DNA of 64,000 bases from Lingula anatina (GCF_001039355.2 NW_019775441.1:194039-258038), one strand, 5' to 3'. Counted from the stretch's first letter, positions 10,831 through 23,439 are shown. Made by a program: numbers and translations. The notes: generated by a model from the sequence alone, not told the origin.

Positions 10831-13800
10831 ATACTGTATAGTTTACACCAAGAAATGACATGAATAAATAGATATACCCCTGTAGTAACATCCAGGTCTC
10901 AGCCATAGTACTTCATTCATAGTAAACCGCGAGACTTAGCGAGAAATTGCGCGTTCTGAAGCCGTACTGTGAGGTGGTAGCTGAGTATTTAAGACGAGTC
11001 GTCTTTTATTAATTAAAGGAACTTAAAAACGGTATTAGGTAGTTTCATTTTCTGAACGGTTTCGGATAGGATAAACATTGGCCATTATGGGGAAATTGGT
11101 GAGATTTCCAGGAAAATTCATTTTCTTGCTATATTAAGGGTTGAACCCACACAGACTGTCTTTAAAGAGAAATGCATCACTTACACAACTGATCGTCTTA
11201 ACTACGCTCGTTGCATCACCGCCAAGCAATACATGAATGGTAAAATTAGGCAAATGAGGAGCTCCAAATGCAGTCATAATAGGGTGATGACATAAATAAA
11301 CACAAAATGAGCATTTCAGTGATAGAGAAATTCAGCAGCTGCATTATTCCATTTTGATTTAGAAATTAAAATCTTAAAATATATCAACTTTGCTGTTGCC
11401 TTGGATATAAAGGAATACAGTCGTGAATGTATTCCGAATCGAAATATTATTATAATATGTTAAAAAATAAAATATTTGATTGATTGATGCCTGTTGAAAA
11501 TGAGAAAAACGCGTTGGCGTCAGTGCGTATTTCAGTTAATGGATTTGAACACCTTCATATTTGTTATTCAAACTTTTGAGTCTGAAAATAATGCAAAAGT
11601 TGTTCCTTTAACATTGTTTTTTTTTTCATAATTTTACAACAGTGTCAACAATTTCATGACCTACTTATCTATAGCTTCACCATGTTACATCATTTAAAAT
11701 AAGCAAGCTTACATATAGTAGTTTAAGAAATACAAGAGCCCTAATACATATTATTTGAACTTTAAAATGTTGATATTCTAAGCTTTTGTCTCTATGCTAA
11801 TATATCGTTAAATATGAATAGTATAAAATGTGAAGAAAAACTAATATGGTTAGCTAAGGTTAGTCAAATATTGTGCAAACGATTAAAGGAATCGAACCAA
11901 ACTCTCTCTGTGCCAGCCTAGACATAGTGGAAAACGAGCAACGACCGACATACACCAACTACCAGGCAGCCATTGATATGCGACTAAGTTAAGACTGACG
12001 TTAAATGATTCTGGCCATGTAAAAATCCATTTCTCAAAATTTGAAGATCAAGCACTCAATTTATACACTACAGCTTTGTTTTAATCGATCCCCATCATTT
12101 AAAAAGTATAAAAACGATCTGTTAGTAGAAAGAAAGCCTTTTAGTAAACCGCACCTCAATATGCAAAAATGAAGCAAAATATCTGGGTCACGTGGTATTG
12201 TGACGACATAGACGATAAAGGCCTTTGACACTCAGCTGAGCTGCATGCTGAATACAGACAGGGAAGATTAGGAAAGTTGTGTTGGACGGGGTTGGGCAAT
12301 TTTCGTAATGCCTTAGTGTGTTGCCGTGGGATTCGTCAAAAGAGCAGCAAAGGATCTGGCATTCGTTGACAATCTTTTTCTTTGTTTGTGACTGTCTTCC
12401 GTGACTTTCATACTAACTCCGGTGACAATAGATGTGATATTCAAGTGGTTTACATCATATCAAACGCTGACATCCTTTCAAATAAAGCATCATCAGTTGA
12501 CAAGCTTACTAATTAGTGATGCATTTTAAATGCATGGTAGTTGACCAAGAGCTCGTTAACAATAAAAATGGTTAATTACGCACCGCCGCACTTCCCAAGC
12601 CAGGTAATAACAGGTAACTCGACCTGTCAGATGCTTTGTGGGCTTTAATGTTCTTTCAATATATCTTTTTTATTTCATGGGGTTATGTTATTGGTATTTT
12701 TAAATGACGTTTAATATCAATATTTAAATAAGTGAGTTCAAACACGATTGCAAACATTCATGAAAGTGATCGCTCTCAGGATATCTTGAAGCATGCGTAT
12801 GCCCAGGCATCACTGCCGTGGAAAAGAACGTGGTTGAGGAAAAGATCGAAAAAGAGTGGTAATATTAAAGAAAAAAGAATGGGAACTGCTGTAAAAAATG
12901 GTTCGTAATGCTAATTCCTTTAACAATATAAAGTGTTATGTGCTTCGAAAATTTGTTTCTAAAGGGTATTTCAATTTAAATATTGAATAATTTAAAAGGT
13001 TTATAAATTGAAACCCACGTTCTGCGCGCGTCAGTAGGCAAAACTTTTTGCAAATTTGAAAGTATGTCAAACCCAAAAACACATATAGCAGAACAAGGTA
13101 AAAAGGGACTTTTTGTTATGTAACAGACGGACTCTCTTTGTGGCATAAAAAGTATTTATTCATGTGACTAAAATTTTTACCCTGTAACAAATAGTGACAC
13201 ATAATAAGATAAAGTGACATTTAACAAATAATAAATATATAGTTCATGTAACTGTTAATTACGTATAGTTATTTGATTACTTGATATATACTTCTTTGAT
13301 AAAAAAAAATAATTTACATAATGCAGCTTATTACGGCTTACCCTTATTTAATTCAAGGGCGTTTTATAAAGAGCGCTGGCAATATCAGTAGTTGGCCTTG
13401 TACAAAAACTGCGAAGTACAAAAAAAAGCTGTAGTATAGGATATTGTAGTAAAGTTGGACACTTCAAAGACGAGATAGAACAACAGATAGTAAATTGAAC
13501 TAGAATTTACAAGACTATCCCCAACTTGCCACATAAAGACAGACAAACAGCGACTCCAGCACTGCTTGAAAATCCGGAGCCAACGCCTTTTATAACGAGG
13601 CGTCACATGACATAGACGCGGGAACATAGACAAAGAAATACAGACAAAGGAACATAGACAAAACACCAATTAGAGGGGGTCAGAGTCACAGCAAGTCACA
13701 CCAAGACAAGACAATTCGAGACGAGTGCATAATTACACATAACTACAGTTATTAGTAGCATGTATGTTAAATATCATAACTAAATGTGCAGTCTTTGATA

Positions 13801-14285
13801 TGGATATAAGAAAGGCACATACGAAAATTTAAAAGAATGCTTGATGTCAAAAGGAGCACTAGTAATAACTTATTACATAATACAAAACTTAGTATATTAT
13901 AAAATCGGGAGTTACCCACTTCATTTAAGTATAAAGCTAAGATTTTTCAATATTGATTGAAAAACCGCTCCTCGAAAAATTGTATTATAACTGCGTGCTA
14001 TGAACATCTACTTAACAACAATTTTGATTGGGTAATTTGAATACGGAATGAACTGGAGACACTTGACTTGTCATTTATTTTTTACGATAATATGTCAGAT
14101 AATTTTATACAGTCCTTGATTTAGTAAAGATTGAAAAATAATTTTAGACAAACATTGACCGGGGAAATATCCACACGAAGTAAAGGGCTATTGGACCAAC
14201 ATCTTGTTGATAATGTTACAGTGCAATTCTGTTAAAAAAAACATTTCACTGAAATATAAGGATTTAATTGAATAGACGTGGAAAT
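10831..14285. other. Long stretch without recognised genes
   Basis: About 3.4 kb of AT-rich DNA. The longest frame (13669-13385, minus) has no recognisable motif. A short ACATAGACAAAG repeat (three loose copies) lies near 13622-13660. I see no RNA gene, transposon terminus or family repeat here. Confidence 0.4.
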
Positions 14286-14289
14286 GGCT

Positions 14290-14615
14290 TCACACGGCTT
14301 CACGAAGATTTAGACTCCTCGGGTAAAAGATCTGAATGAGTATGAACTGTTATCAGGGGTCTGAAAAGTCAGCTTACAGGTAGACTATGCAGCTCAGTTT
14401 GACAACTAAATGCGCTGCTTGGCTCTCTCCTCCGGTGGCCTGTATATCGTCATCGGCTTCACGAAGCTTTAGACCCCTCGGGTAAAATATTTGATGAGTA
14501 TAAACTGTAATCAGGGGTCTGAAAAGTCAGCTTACAGGTAGCAAATGCTGCTCAGTTTGACAACTACACGCGCTGCTCGGCTCTCTCCTCCGCTGGTCTG
14601 TATGTCGTCATCAGG
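14290..14615 (+). repeat. Tandem duplication, two units of about 157 bp
   Basis: Units begin CGGCTTCACGAAG(A/C)TTTAGAC at about 14297 and 14454 and run through ATCAGGGGTCTGAAAAGTCA, CTCAGTTTGACAACTA and GGCTCTCTCCTCCG. They differ by scattered substitutions. Confidence 0.85.
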
Positions 14616-14619
14616 CCAC

Positions 14620-15057
14620 GTGACCACGTACCAGTAACTCATCAACTCTAAGGCCGGGCAAAAATGGCGTTTTTTAAAGCTCGAAAATTACTAAATCAGC
14701 TTTTAATTTGTGTATTTGGATAAAGATATCGTCGGTTGGGTATGTTTTCTGAAGAAAATGATCCGTTCAAGCCATTCGCGAAACCTTTAACATGTTTGAT
14801 GCACCTGGCTTTTCTCGGGTGTGGCGTTTTGCGCTGGATTTACGCCTTATGTTTATTGCCATATCATTAGACTAAAGCACCCAAACTGACTTCAGAATGT
14901 CAATGAGCCCATGCATGCGGCGTAAGTGAAATTCTTAGTGTGGAGGACTTCAATTGGTAATTTAAGAGACGATAACAGAGTACACGTTTTGTTTGTTGGA
15001 AATGCTTTGTTTACAAAATGAATAGAATGGTCAATGGATTAACAGTAACACTAACTA
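14620..15057. other. Intergenic, nothing recognised
   Basis: No coding-like frame and no family repeat. Confidence 0.35.
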
Positions 15058-16440
15058 CACACACTGGACAAAAGAAGTGTCACCCCTACTGAGCCAATAC
15101 TATGGGGGAGAAAAATGACTGTGGAATGATATGCTCCTGGTATCATGTTATTAACATCAAATTTCACAAAAAAATCACAAAATGAGAACAAAATATACAT
15201 TCTACCAAAATATGCAGTTTCAAGTCAAAAATTAGTACTTAGTGGCATAGCCACGTGACCTAATAATAGGTGCCAGTCTACGAAGCAAGGTTTCATATAA
15301 TTGTCTGATGCGTTCAAGGCTTATGCTGGCCCAGGCATGAAACACTGAATATAACAGAGTTTCTCTGCTGGTTAGACGGGCATTTGTCAAAAGTTTTGAC
15401 ATAACATTCCACACATTTTCTATTATGTTTGCATCTGGACTCTGGGCAGGCCACATCACACTGCGAATGTCCTGTTGGTCAAATCATCAACTGCTCTGGG
15501 CCTGTGACAAAGAGCATTGTCATCCTGGTGAACAAATGGATAATTCCTGTCGCCAAACATGTTAGTAATAGATGGTAGCAAGCCTGACTCCAAAACATCG
15601 ATATATTTCTAGTCATTCATGTTTCCATTTACCACTATCAATTCGCCCAAGCCATGGATGCTGATGCAGCCCCACACCATGATGAATATGCTGCTCCGGG
15701 TTCGAAAATTCAGTGCATGTGGTTCAAATGCTTTACCAGCAGTTTGCCAACATAGTATCCGTCTGTCATCAGAGGTCAGACCAAAGCGACACTCATCAGA
15801 AAAAATATATAGGACCAATTGTTATGAACTGTCCAGTTCCAGATCCTGTTGACCCTAGTTTACTCTACTTTGCCTGTTTTGTAACGATATAAGAGGTTTC
15901 AGTCTTGCTACCCTGCTGTACACTCTCTGAGCATGTAACCGACGCCTAGCAATTTTCACAGACACATTCTTATGTGTGAAATTGTTCCACTGTGTTGTCA
16001 ACTGACAAGCAGTGTCGAACTTTGACAACCTGGACGTCAAAATCAGTCGTCGGTCTTCACGGCCAGTATTTTTTCTTGGACGACCCATCAGAGGCAATTT
16101 ATCTCTTGATCCAGTGTTTCTTTGCCGAGACCAGACCCTCTGCACGGTTCTGACTGAACAATTCAACTGTATCGATATTCTGACATTGCTTATATTTCGC
16201 CTCTTCAGGTTAATAACTTGCACCTATAACCGTTAGATAATAGCCTGTATCTTGCCATATTGGAGGAAGACAGGAATTACATTTGCTGTACATGTACAAA
16301 ACCAACAATACAATTCTATGGTATAGCGGTTTTATACTCATTAATCACATTATAAGTAGACCAGGCGTTATAAGTACCCAAAATCTGCCTACTTTTATTA
16401 CTCTGAGTTAGGGGGTGACACTTCTTTTGTCCAGTGTGTG
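15058..16440 (-). mobile_element. Tc1/mariner element, complete ends
   Basis: The left end CACACACTGGACAAAAGAAG (continuing GTGTCACCCC) and the right end are inverted copies over about 29 bp. Each is flanked by TA (15056-15057 and 16441-16442), the target duplication expected of Tc1/mariner. The 1.38-kb length fits the family. It carries one transposase gene on the minus strand, which is broken. Confidence 0.93.
15229..16223 (-). pseudogene. Tc1 transposase, frameshifted and stopped
   Basis: The N-terminal part (16223-15855) has the paired-type DNA-binding region typical of Tc1, with SVRTVQRVWSRQRNTG and the GRPRK hinge. The catalytic part continues in other frames: FSDECRFG holds the first Asp, FVHQDDNALCH the second (about 15500-15530), and SPDANIIENVW the third catalytic residue, Glu (about 15410-15440). 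All three residues of the DD34E triad are preserved. The reading frame is lost near 15820-15855, there is a TAG after GNMND near 15609, and another shift near 15460. The family cuts and pastes DNA at TA sites. This copy cannot encode one continuous protein. Confidence 0.9.
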
Positions 16441-16649
16441 TACATTTGTGATATATCGGATCATATACTTATAAAAAGGGTGCCAATTGTGACGCATGTG
16501 TGATCATATATATCATTAAATGTTGTATTCACTGGTATTTAAACATTTTGTTTTATTTTTAGCGCTGGCCAAAAGGGAGATAAAAAGAGGAAAAAAGTAT
16601 TCAGTTGTTGGGCTGCACTCAGAACAAAAGCTTACACCACTCAAAAAAT

Positions 16650-17200
16650 AACGTACCGTCCTAGTATTAAATCTCTATATTTACCCCGTGGACCATTTGA
16701 AGATAACACTGTGATTATTGCGGTGGAAAATACAATCGAGGGAGTGTATAATGATAGGGTCGCTAAACGATTGTTGACGGCATATAGTGACTAGCCGAAT
16801 CCCTGGTCGCCTGGGTAGGCACGCCCCCTTAGAGAACTTATGTAAACAAACTGTCTCCGGTAGCGAACCATCCTTTTGTTCAACAGCTTCAAGCGCGCAG
16901 CGGATTATATCTTAAGTGACACTAGCTAACTGCAGTTAAAATTGTGCCAGCTGTTATTTGATGTAATTTTGCTATATCGGACGTTGTGGACCAGCCCACT
17001 GGTTCATTGATTCATATCTTTTCTGAAGATCGATGCAGAATTTTGACTTGATTATTTTCCCTCCTTACAAGAGAGAGTGGAAGGGACAGAAACAGAGAGA
17101 GTGTCAATTGAAATGGATAATATAAGTTATACAATATGGTACTTAAATTTAAGGGACCTAAGGTGGAAGAAACGATAGACTGTTTTGCATCAAGGTGGGA
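16650..17200 (-). repeat. Dispersed repeat R1, copy b, with adjoining 3' end of the 'body' repeat
   Basis: Read on the minus strand, 17040-16650 matches R1 copies a and c (CACTGGGCTGG or CAGTGGGCTGG block, GAACAAAAGGATGGTTCGCTA, CGATTGTTGACGGCATATAGT). 17200-17045 matches the right end of body A at 31230-31385 (TTGCATCAA/AAACAGTCTATCGTTTCTT, CTCTCTTGTAAGGAGGG). Copy b therefore preserves the same body-R1 junction as 31.4 kb. Confidence 0.75.
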
Positions 17201-17459
17201 CATTATAATCAGTACATAACCCTTAAGAAGGGATTACATTAAATGCAAACTCATTGATGTATTAATATACAATTTTTGGGGGATAGACATTAATTTTTAA
17301 TTTGATCTTCAGGAAATCGTTTTGGTTTAAATAACACAGCAACCTATTAGGCAATTCCTTTGAAAAATACTTTTGATTTTGTACCCCCACTCCCATTTCT
17401 TTTGCTGTGTTAAAAATCCCCCCGTTTCTCATAACACACTAAGACTATAATGTGGTAAA

Positions 17460-17723
17460 AATATTGAAAATGAATGATTTTTTATAAACATGGCAATAAA
17501 AGCTAATATGTAGCAGTAGGGAAATCATAATCGAAGACCAATGTGCGCCAGGGGAAAAGGCTGACGATCTAATAACTTGTCGCCTTAATATTATAGTACT
17601 GTTATATGTGACGTCGCTCAAAGAGGAGGGGGGGTCTTACTATAGCTCGCAATCTATTGTTAAACACGATTGTTATCATTCTCAAGCAAGCTAAAACCAC
17701 AACTTTAAAATAACTAAGTCCGG
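17460..17723 (+). repeat. Dispersed repeat R2, left part, interrupted by Ginger
   Basis: It matches other R2 copies (GGAGGGGGGTCTTACTATAG, CTCGCAATCTATTGTTAAAC). It stops at CCGG (17720-17723), where the Ginger element begins. The homology resumes at 21658 with CCGGCTGCTGTGG, so one R2 copy is split by the transposon. Confidence 0.85.
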
Positions 17724-18129
17724 TGTGAACGGAATGTTAGTCCTAGTAACGCAAGTCCGACCGGACACTAAGTCCTGGGAACGTAAGTCCTAGGTCTAGC
17801 GTTGCTAAGAATGGAGGTCCTAGGACATACGTTACTAGGATTTAACGTCCGTAGGACAACAGTTACCAAGGAATGCATGTCCCACCGCCAGGAATCTAAG
17901 TCCGGATGGGACCTGTTATCCTGATTTACACTAGGAATATATGTCCGCTCCCATTTTTCTCTCGCACTTAAAGTGAGTGGTAGATAGATACATGTAGATA
18001 GATATATAATATAATATTACCATTATTTTTAAAATATTTCACCTAAACAAATACAATGGAATAAAAAAGGTATATGAAGAATAACACTTGTTACATTTTC
18101 ATATATTTATTTCAGTTCTTTTATTTATT

Positions 18130-21100
18130 CATCTGCAACATAAACTTTCAAATTTGCTCTGTTTACGGCGCCTTTCAGTGTGCACCCGCCTTCAATCTGG
18201 AGGATGTAAGCTCCAGATTTGGATATCCCCTTCACAACGTAGGGCCCCAGCCAGGGGTTTTCTTGTTTGCCCCCCCCCCCCTTTCTGTCACTCCTTCGTA
18301 AATTTCTTTTCAACACTTTTGTTCCCACGGTAAGTAACTGTAAAATTAATTTAGATACCATAAGTGTTTTTGCATCGTTAATCACAGTTCACCTGCATTA
18401 AATTTTAATATAAATCGTAATTGACTACGAAGTATACAAATATACAAGGCTCACGTCCAGTAAATGGTATAATCCAGGCGAACAGTGTACATATTACGGT
18501 CATACTATATGAAACCAATGCTTTATAAGTAAAATATGCATCAATTTGATTCATGGGGTAATTCACCAAAAGCTTATACCTCATCAGTTGAATGGCGAGG
18601 GTCAAGTCTTTTTTCTGCTCTTGCTGCGCTCTTTTTATATTTCTTAACGCTACCTCTCCCACTTTTTTCTTTGTTTCAACCCTCGTTTCAACTTTCTTTT
18701 CATACTGAGATTCACTAGGCAGTTGTAGGCCACTTGGGCCTGCTGTATTCTCTTCAGACTGGTCTTCTCCTTCGTCGCTGTTGCACATATCAAGAGGGAG
18801 CACAGGTTCTCTAAAGAAAATATTAATTAAAATTTACAAACAGTTCATAATGCTTTTTATTTCGTATGTTGTATCCATCCAAAATAGCATAATTGGAATA
18901 AAAGACGACATTTTTCAGTATTAATTACATCATTTCTGGTGTGGGTAAAACCCAATTTTATTAATTTAATAAAACATGAAATAATTGAACATTTAGGATA
19001 ATAATTTACATATTCCTTCATACCTCCCAAACATGAGATAAAAGGGTGAAAACCCAGTAGATGCTTGGACTGATGTATTATAAGCAAATACTATACCCCC
19101 AAAACGTCATCCCACTGATGATCGTCTTGATACTTTAAAAGCATGTCCTTCAGGGTCTGATTGAAGCGTTCTGGAATATTATATAGGCCTTCATCTTAAA
19201 ATCTATATACAATATAAATATAATAAAAAGGTGTACTTATCTCACCAAGTATATTAACTTGCAAAAGTTTAATAATATATTATGTATTACATTAAATGGC
19301 TATTATATTCTTTAACTAAAACGTGGGCTAAAATTAAGGGCAATATGTACGATCACAGAGACATTTTAAAGAATTCCAATCAAACACACCCGTGAGACCA
19401 TTGCACTGGGGATGGTAAGCTGTGGTTCTTTTGTTTTATTTGAAGTGACGTGGTAACACAGTGCAACAGGTTGTTGTTGAATTCTCTTCCCTCGTCAGTT
19501 AGCCTTTCCTTGGGGGAATCCAAAACTGGAAAACATTCAGTAATACCATGGTTATTTTAGTTAACAACTTCGTCGACATGATGTTCAGCGGAAATGTTAC
19601 TTTTTACTGTCATCAAAGGGGTATAATCCACCCTATTTAAAAATAAATTAATTAAGTTATCTTAACATGTAACTTTGAAAGCAATCGTTGTCGATACACA
19701 TTCATTACTGCACCTATAATATTCAACACTACGTAAAAAAAGGTCCAAAATAAAGCTGTCTACCCCTGTCGCTTCCTTGGAGGGCAAGGCACTGCATGGG
19801 CCATCTTGGTGCAGTAGCACACAACAGTACATACGTACTAATTGCCCCTTTCTGTTTGTTGCATTGGCCCAATTAGATCGATCCCAATCTACCAAAATTA
19901 ATAAAAGTACGTTATTTCTGATTTTACATTAAATTCGTAGATGTTTAACTACATAAATAACTGAAAAATAAAGAAATGTCCACAAGTCTTAATGTTTTCT
20001 GTTAAAACAATATGACGACAACAACGAAAAACGATTTTCAATATCTATTTTTCCAATTAAACACCACGATTAAGAGAAAAATTGTCTTGATTACCATCCT
20101 CCACGCCTCAGGCTTGTTCACGGGAATAGGGTTAAGCGGTGGAGAGCCGTTGTTGCTCTTTTTGTTGACACATTTGTCACATTTTAAAATGAATTTTCTG
20201 ATGTCGTCTACCATGTTTGGCCAATAATATCTCTGTTCAACCCTGGCCAGTGTCTTATCTCGTCCTAGGTGACCAACTTAAATTTAAAAACAAGGAAATT
20301 AATACATCGCATTTTATAGACATTTTACGTTTTACAATGTCTGGAATTACGTCACACAATTAAATAAAGCAACGTATACGCGGTATTGTGAATACGGAAT
20401 TCTTTTAATACATACTTACCAAGCGGTGATGTATGCAGTGTATCCATTTTTTTCACTTCTTCCCTGTTTCTTACAACTTTTCGCCATACCCCACCAACAT
20501 CATTATCATCATTATCATCCTGCCCTTCATCTGCTACGTCCCTCACTTCCCTCTTGCTAACTGTGTAATAGAGCTTTCCATGTTCAATATTAAATAAGCA
20601 TTACAATATGCATATATGTGTACTCATGATGTTAAAGGAATTATTGACCTATACTACTGTTATTTTGTTCAAGTTTAAAACTGAGAAAAGGAATCGTAAG
20701 CAGCTGTCCCCGGACCAAAAATTCCAGAAATGGTAGTCCCCTGGACCTAAAATCCCAGAAATGGTAGTCCCCGGACCTAAAATCCTAGAAATGGTAGTCC
20801 CCCGGACCTAAAATCCCAGAAATGGTAGTCCCCGGGCATAAATACCCATGAAATAGTAATCCCCTGCAGGACATTTATTCAAGGTACATACCTTGTAGGT
20901 CCATTGGACACACATCCCTGGAATTTTGTATCTGCGTATAACGTAGTGTGACCTCTAATAATATTGCATATTTAACATCATGAAAATTGAAAGTTTACTT
21001 TATAATTAGACTTGCTTGTTCTCCGAATAACTCTTTTCTGTGTTGGTGTTGTCTCGATAGGATACGTGCCCTCCTGAAGATATTGGAAAATAACTTCAAC

Positions 21101-21136
21101 TTCAGGCCTGGTCTGGGTGCTGCTTGTCCCTTCCAT
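18130..21136 (-). pseudogene. Ginger integrase gene, multi-exon, decayed
   Basis: The minus-strand gene starts at ATG 21136-21134 (MEGTSST), 42 bp after a TATA box (21186-21178). Coding pieces in order: FQYLQEGTYPIETTPTQKR (about 21090-21000); an acidic linker then the zinc-finger start LHTSPL (20580-20420, donor GTAAGT); GHLGRDKTLARVEQRYYWPN and LKCDKCV (about 20282-20097), which complete an HHCC integrase zinc finger across the intron; a degraded catalytic core with YVCTVVCYCTKMAHAVP (about 19880-19650); a TDEGREFNNN-like second-Asp block (about 19510-19380); LKDMLLKYQDDHQWDDV (about 19180-19090); and a C-terminal GPYVVKGISKSGAY domain (about 18290-18130). Frame breaks in the core show it is inactive. 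The family inserts DNA by an integrase DDE reaction. Confidence 0.85.
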
Positions 21137-21323
21137 ATCAAACGTCTAGTGAGGGTGTGGTATTCATATATGAGCGGTATTTATAGTAGAGCAAGGTAGC
21201 GCATGACATCTGGTTATGTCTGTAACCAATCAAAAATTTGCTACGTGGCAGAAATGACAACCAGGATAAAACAAAAGAAAAAAAATCACACGAAAAGTAA
21301 GCATAGTTTAATTTCTGTAAACG

Positions 21324-21399
21324 AAATTCGAACCTCCATCCACTAACAGAATTACTCTGTATAACATCCATTATACTGGACAGCCTTACCACTACACCA
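21324..21399 (-). ncRNA. tRNA-like Pol III promoter in Ginger copy
   Basis: On the minus strand TGGTGTAGTGG (21399-21389) is an A box and GGTTCGAATTT (21334-21324) a slightly eroded B box. It occupies the same place between the terminal repeat and the TATA box as the element at 9571-9646. Confidence 0.45.
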
Positions 21400-21657
21400 G
21401 GGAGACGAACTGGCAAACTGTCGATTTTACGGAGTACTTATATGTGCTCACTAAAGCAAAATATTACTGCCAATAGTCATTATCCACTAGTTGCTATTTT
21501 AAATGGTCGGACATAGTTATAGGGCGGACCTCCATTCCGTTGACTAACGTAATGCAGGTCCGCCAGGAATAGAAGTCCTACCCTTTATTATATCAGGAAT
21601 GCAGGTCCCATTAGGACTACTGCTATTCCTTCCGGGCGGACCTGCATTCCGTTCACA

Positions 21658-22224
21658 CCGGCTGCTGTGGAGAAATGTCCTGTCGAACAGATTTTGCTGT
21701 ATTTAAATACACTAGCGACCTGTTTTAGATCACTGTTGTAAAAAAGCATACGTGCGGCACCGGCCAATAACAGTCAAGTAAAAAAGTTGACATCTTATCG
21801 TTTTGATGCACACAAATATAACGCGATAAGAGCTAAGCAATAAACCTCGACAAAATAAACGTCCATTTTTAAACAACAACGAGAAAAAAGGGCGCCCTGT
21901 CATAGTTATGAGAAAAATTGCTAAATCCCTCGTTTCTAAGAGAGCACAATGGGTAATGAGATGATAATATTAAACAATATATGAGAAGGTTTATATAAAC
22001 TACAGAATAGGAGAAATATCTATCAGTATCGCAAGGACATATTAACTCCAGTGTGCAACAGGGGGAAGGCTGACAATGTGATCACTCTATAAAAAGAACG
22101 GTCAATTAACAATGTATGTTATCGGTTAAAGTGGAGTGGGGTTCTACCATAGCTCGCAATCTATTGTTAAACGTGATTGCTATCATTTCTCGAACGAGAT
22201 ACCATGCCTTTACAATTACTGTGT
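21658..22224 (+). repeat. Dispersed repeat R2 continuation, first tandem unit
   Basis: It resumes the R2 copy interrupted at 17723. From GGCTGC(T/C)GTG it runs through ACACTAGCGACCTGTTTTAG, GCATACGTGCG, AGGGCGCC and a GTGCAACAGGGGGAAGGCTG block to a second CCGGCTGCCGTG at 22218. This defines a tandem period of about 560 bp with the next unit. Confidence 0.8.
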
Positions 22225-23160
22225 GCCCGGCTGCCGTGTAGAAAGGTCCTGCCGAACAGATTTTGCTATATTAAAATACACTAGCGACCTGTTTTAGATC
22301 ACTGTAGTAAGAAAGCATACGTGCGACACGGGGCAATAACAGTCAAATATAAAATTGACATCTTATTGTTTAGATAAATAAACAATCTTTATTGGAAAAT
22401 CGCAACCCGAAGGTTGAAGTTATACAATTATGTAATTTATTTATTTAAATGATTTTTTTATTCAAGTCACAGAAGCCTGGTCATTTTTGCACTGGTGCAC
22501 TCTGTAGACGGTCTCACCTCCTTGGGGAGGATACAGCTCGGCTGCCATATTATGCGCTCACAGCTAATATATCATTTCTGCACTGCCTGACCAGGCCCCT
22601 GCTTCAATCCTTTAGTGCTGAGTGCCAAGCGGGGAGACAGCAGGTACCGTTTATAAAGGACTGGTATGTCCACGGACGGGTTTTGAACCCACGTCCTCCC
22701 GCTCCGGAGGCGGACATTCTAACCACAAGGTCGGTAAATGTTATAAGAGCTAAACATTAAACCTCGACAAACTTATTTCCATTTTTAAACAACAACCAGA
22801 AAAAAGGGCGCCATGTCATATTTATGAGCTGACAAATTGCTTTAAAACTTATTCTGTTGTGGGAAATAATCATCCGTTTCGCAGAGGGCACTATGGAAAA
22901 TGAGATGAAAATATTAAAAAATAAGTGAAAACGTTTATATAAAAAACAGAATAGGAAAAAGATACCGAGCAGTGGCACAAGGACAATTTAACTCCAGCGT
23001 GCAAAAGGGGGAAGACTGACAGTGTGATCACACTATATAAAGTACGGGCAATTAGCGATGAATGACAGCAGTTAAAAGAGGAGGGGGGAGCTGGCAATCT
23101 ATTGTTAAACACGATGGCTATCATTTCTTAAACAAACATAGACCAGGCCTAAACAATAAG
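22225..23160 (+). repeat. Dispersed repeat R2, second tandem unit, split by a SINE
   Basis: It repeats the previous unit: ACACTAGCGACCTGTTTTAG (22273), CCTCGACAAACTTATT (22762), GAAAAAAGGGCGCC (22798), TGATCACACTATATAAAG (23024), CTGGCAATCTATTG (23090). The V-SINE at 22376-22745 interrupts it. Confidence 0.8.
22376..22745 (-). mobile_element. tRNA-derived V-SINE, RUDI-like
   Basis: On the minus strand the 5' head is tRNA-like. It has the A box TTGTGGTTAGAATG (22728-22715) and an anticodon arm with stem CCGC/GCGG and loop CTCCGGA, giving an Arg CCG anticodon. The B box is GGGTTCAAAAC (22690-22680). The central part contains GCTTGGCACTCAGCAC and TAAAGGATTGAAG (about 22634-22600), which resembles the conserved V domain of V-SINEs such as the molluscan RUDI family. 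The 3' tail is AT-rich. It sits inside an R2 unit. The family name is from memory of the V-domain pattern. The tRNA-derived nature is seen directly. Confidence 0.75.
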
Positions 23161-23439
23161 ATTGTTAAATAAGATTATTGCCGTGAAATAATAATGTTAA
23201 TTCAACGGTGACGATGGAGAATGTGTCATTCGCATTGTTAATAAAATAAGACTGGTTCAAGCCAATATTCCATATCAAATAAATCTTTTTAGTAATTGAG
23301 GCTACACTTCAGCTTGTTCTGTAAATATTTTTTTGATAATGTTGCTTTCTTTGCTGCTTTTAATCTTTATTTTTTACACCGGTCGCGAGGATATAAATTT
23401 ATATACGGAGCATCTTTAATCTTCAAAAATTTTGGCCAT

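Larger units (their letters stand above)
17724..21657 (-). mobile_element. Ginger-type cut-and-paste transposon
   Basis: Termini are TGTGAACGGAATG at the left and its reverse complement CATTCCGTTCACA at the right. Both are flanked by CCGG (17720-17723 and 21658-21661), a 4-bp target duplication confirmed by unoccupied R2 copies at 22208, 27335 and 28308. TGTNR-type ends with a 4-bp duplication and an LTR-retrotransposon-like integrase without reverse transcriptase are the published hallmarks of Ginger elements. Subterminal arrays of AAGTCC/GGAATG units occupy 17724-17960 and 21530-21657, and a second array of CCGGACCTAAAATCC units lies at 20705-20880 in an intron. The gene runs on the minus strand. 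Confidence 0.88.

Noticed and set aside
17724-21657. Gypsy LTR retrotransposon, suggested by the integrase
   Set aside because: No reverse transcriptase, RNase H, protease or LTRs. The ends are inverted repeats with CCGG duplication and the gene has introns.
22449-22760. 103-codon plus-strand open frame with proline-rich end
   Set aside because: Antisense reading of the V-SINE and its tRNA head.
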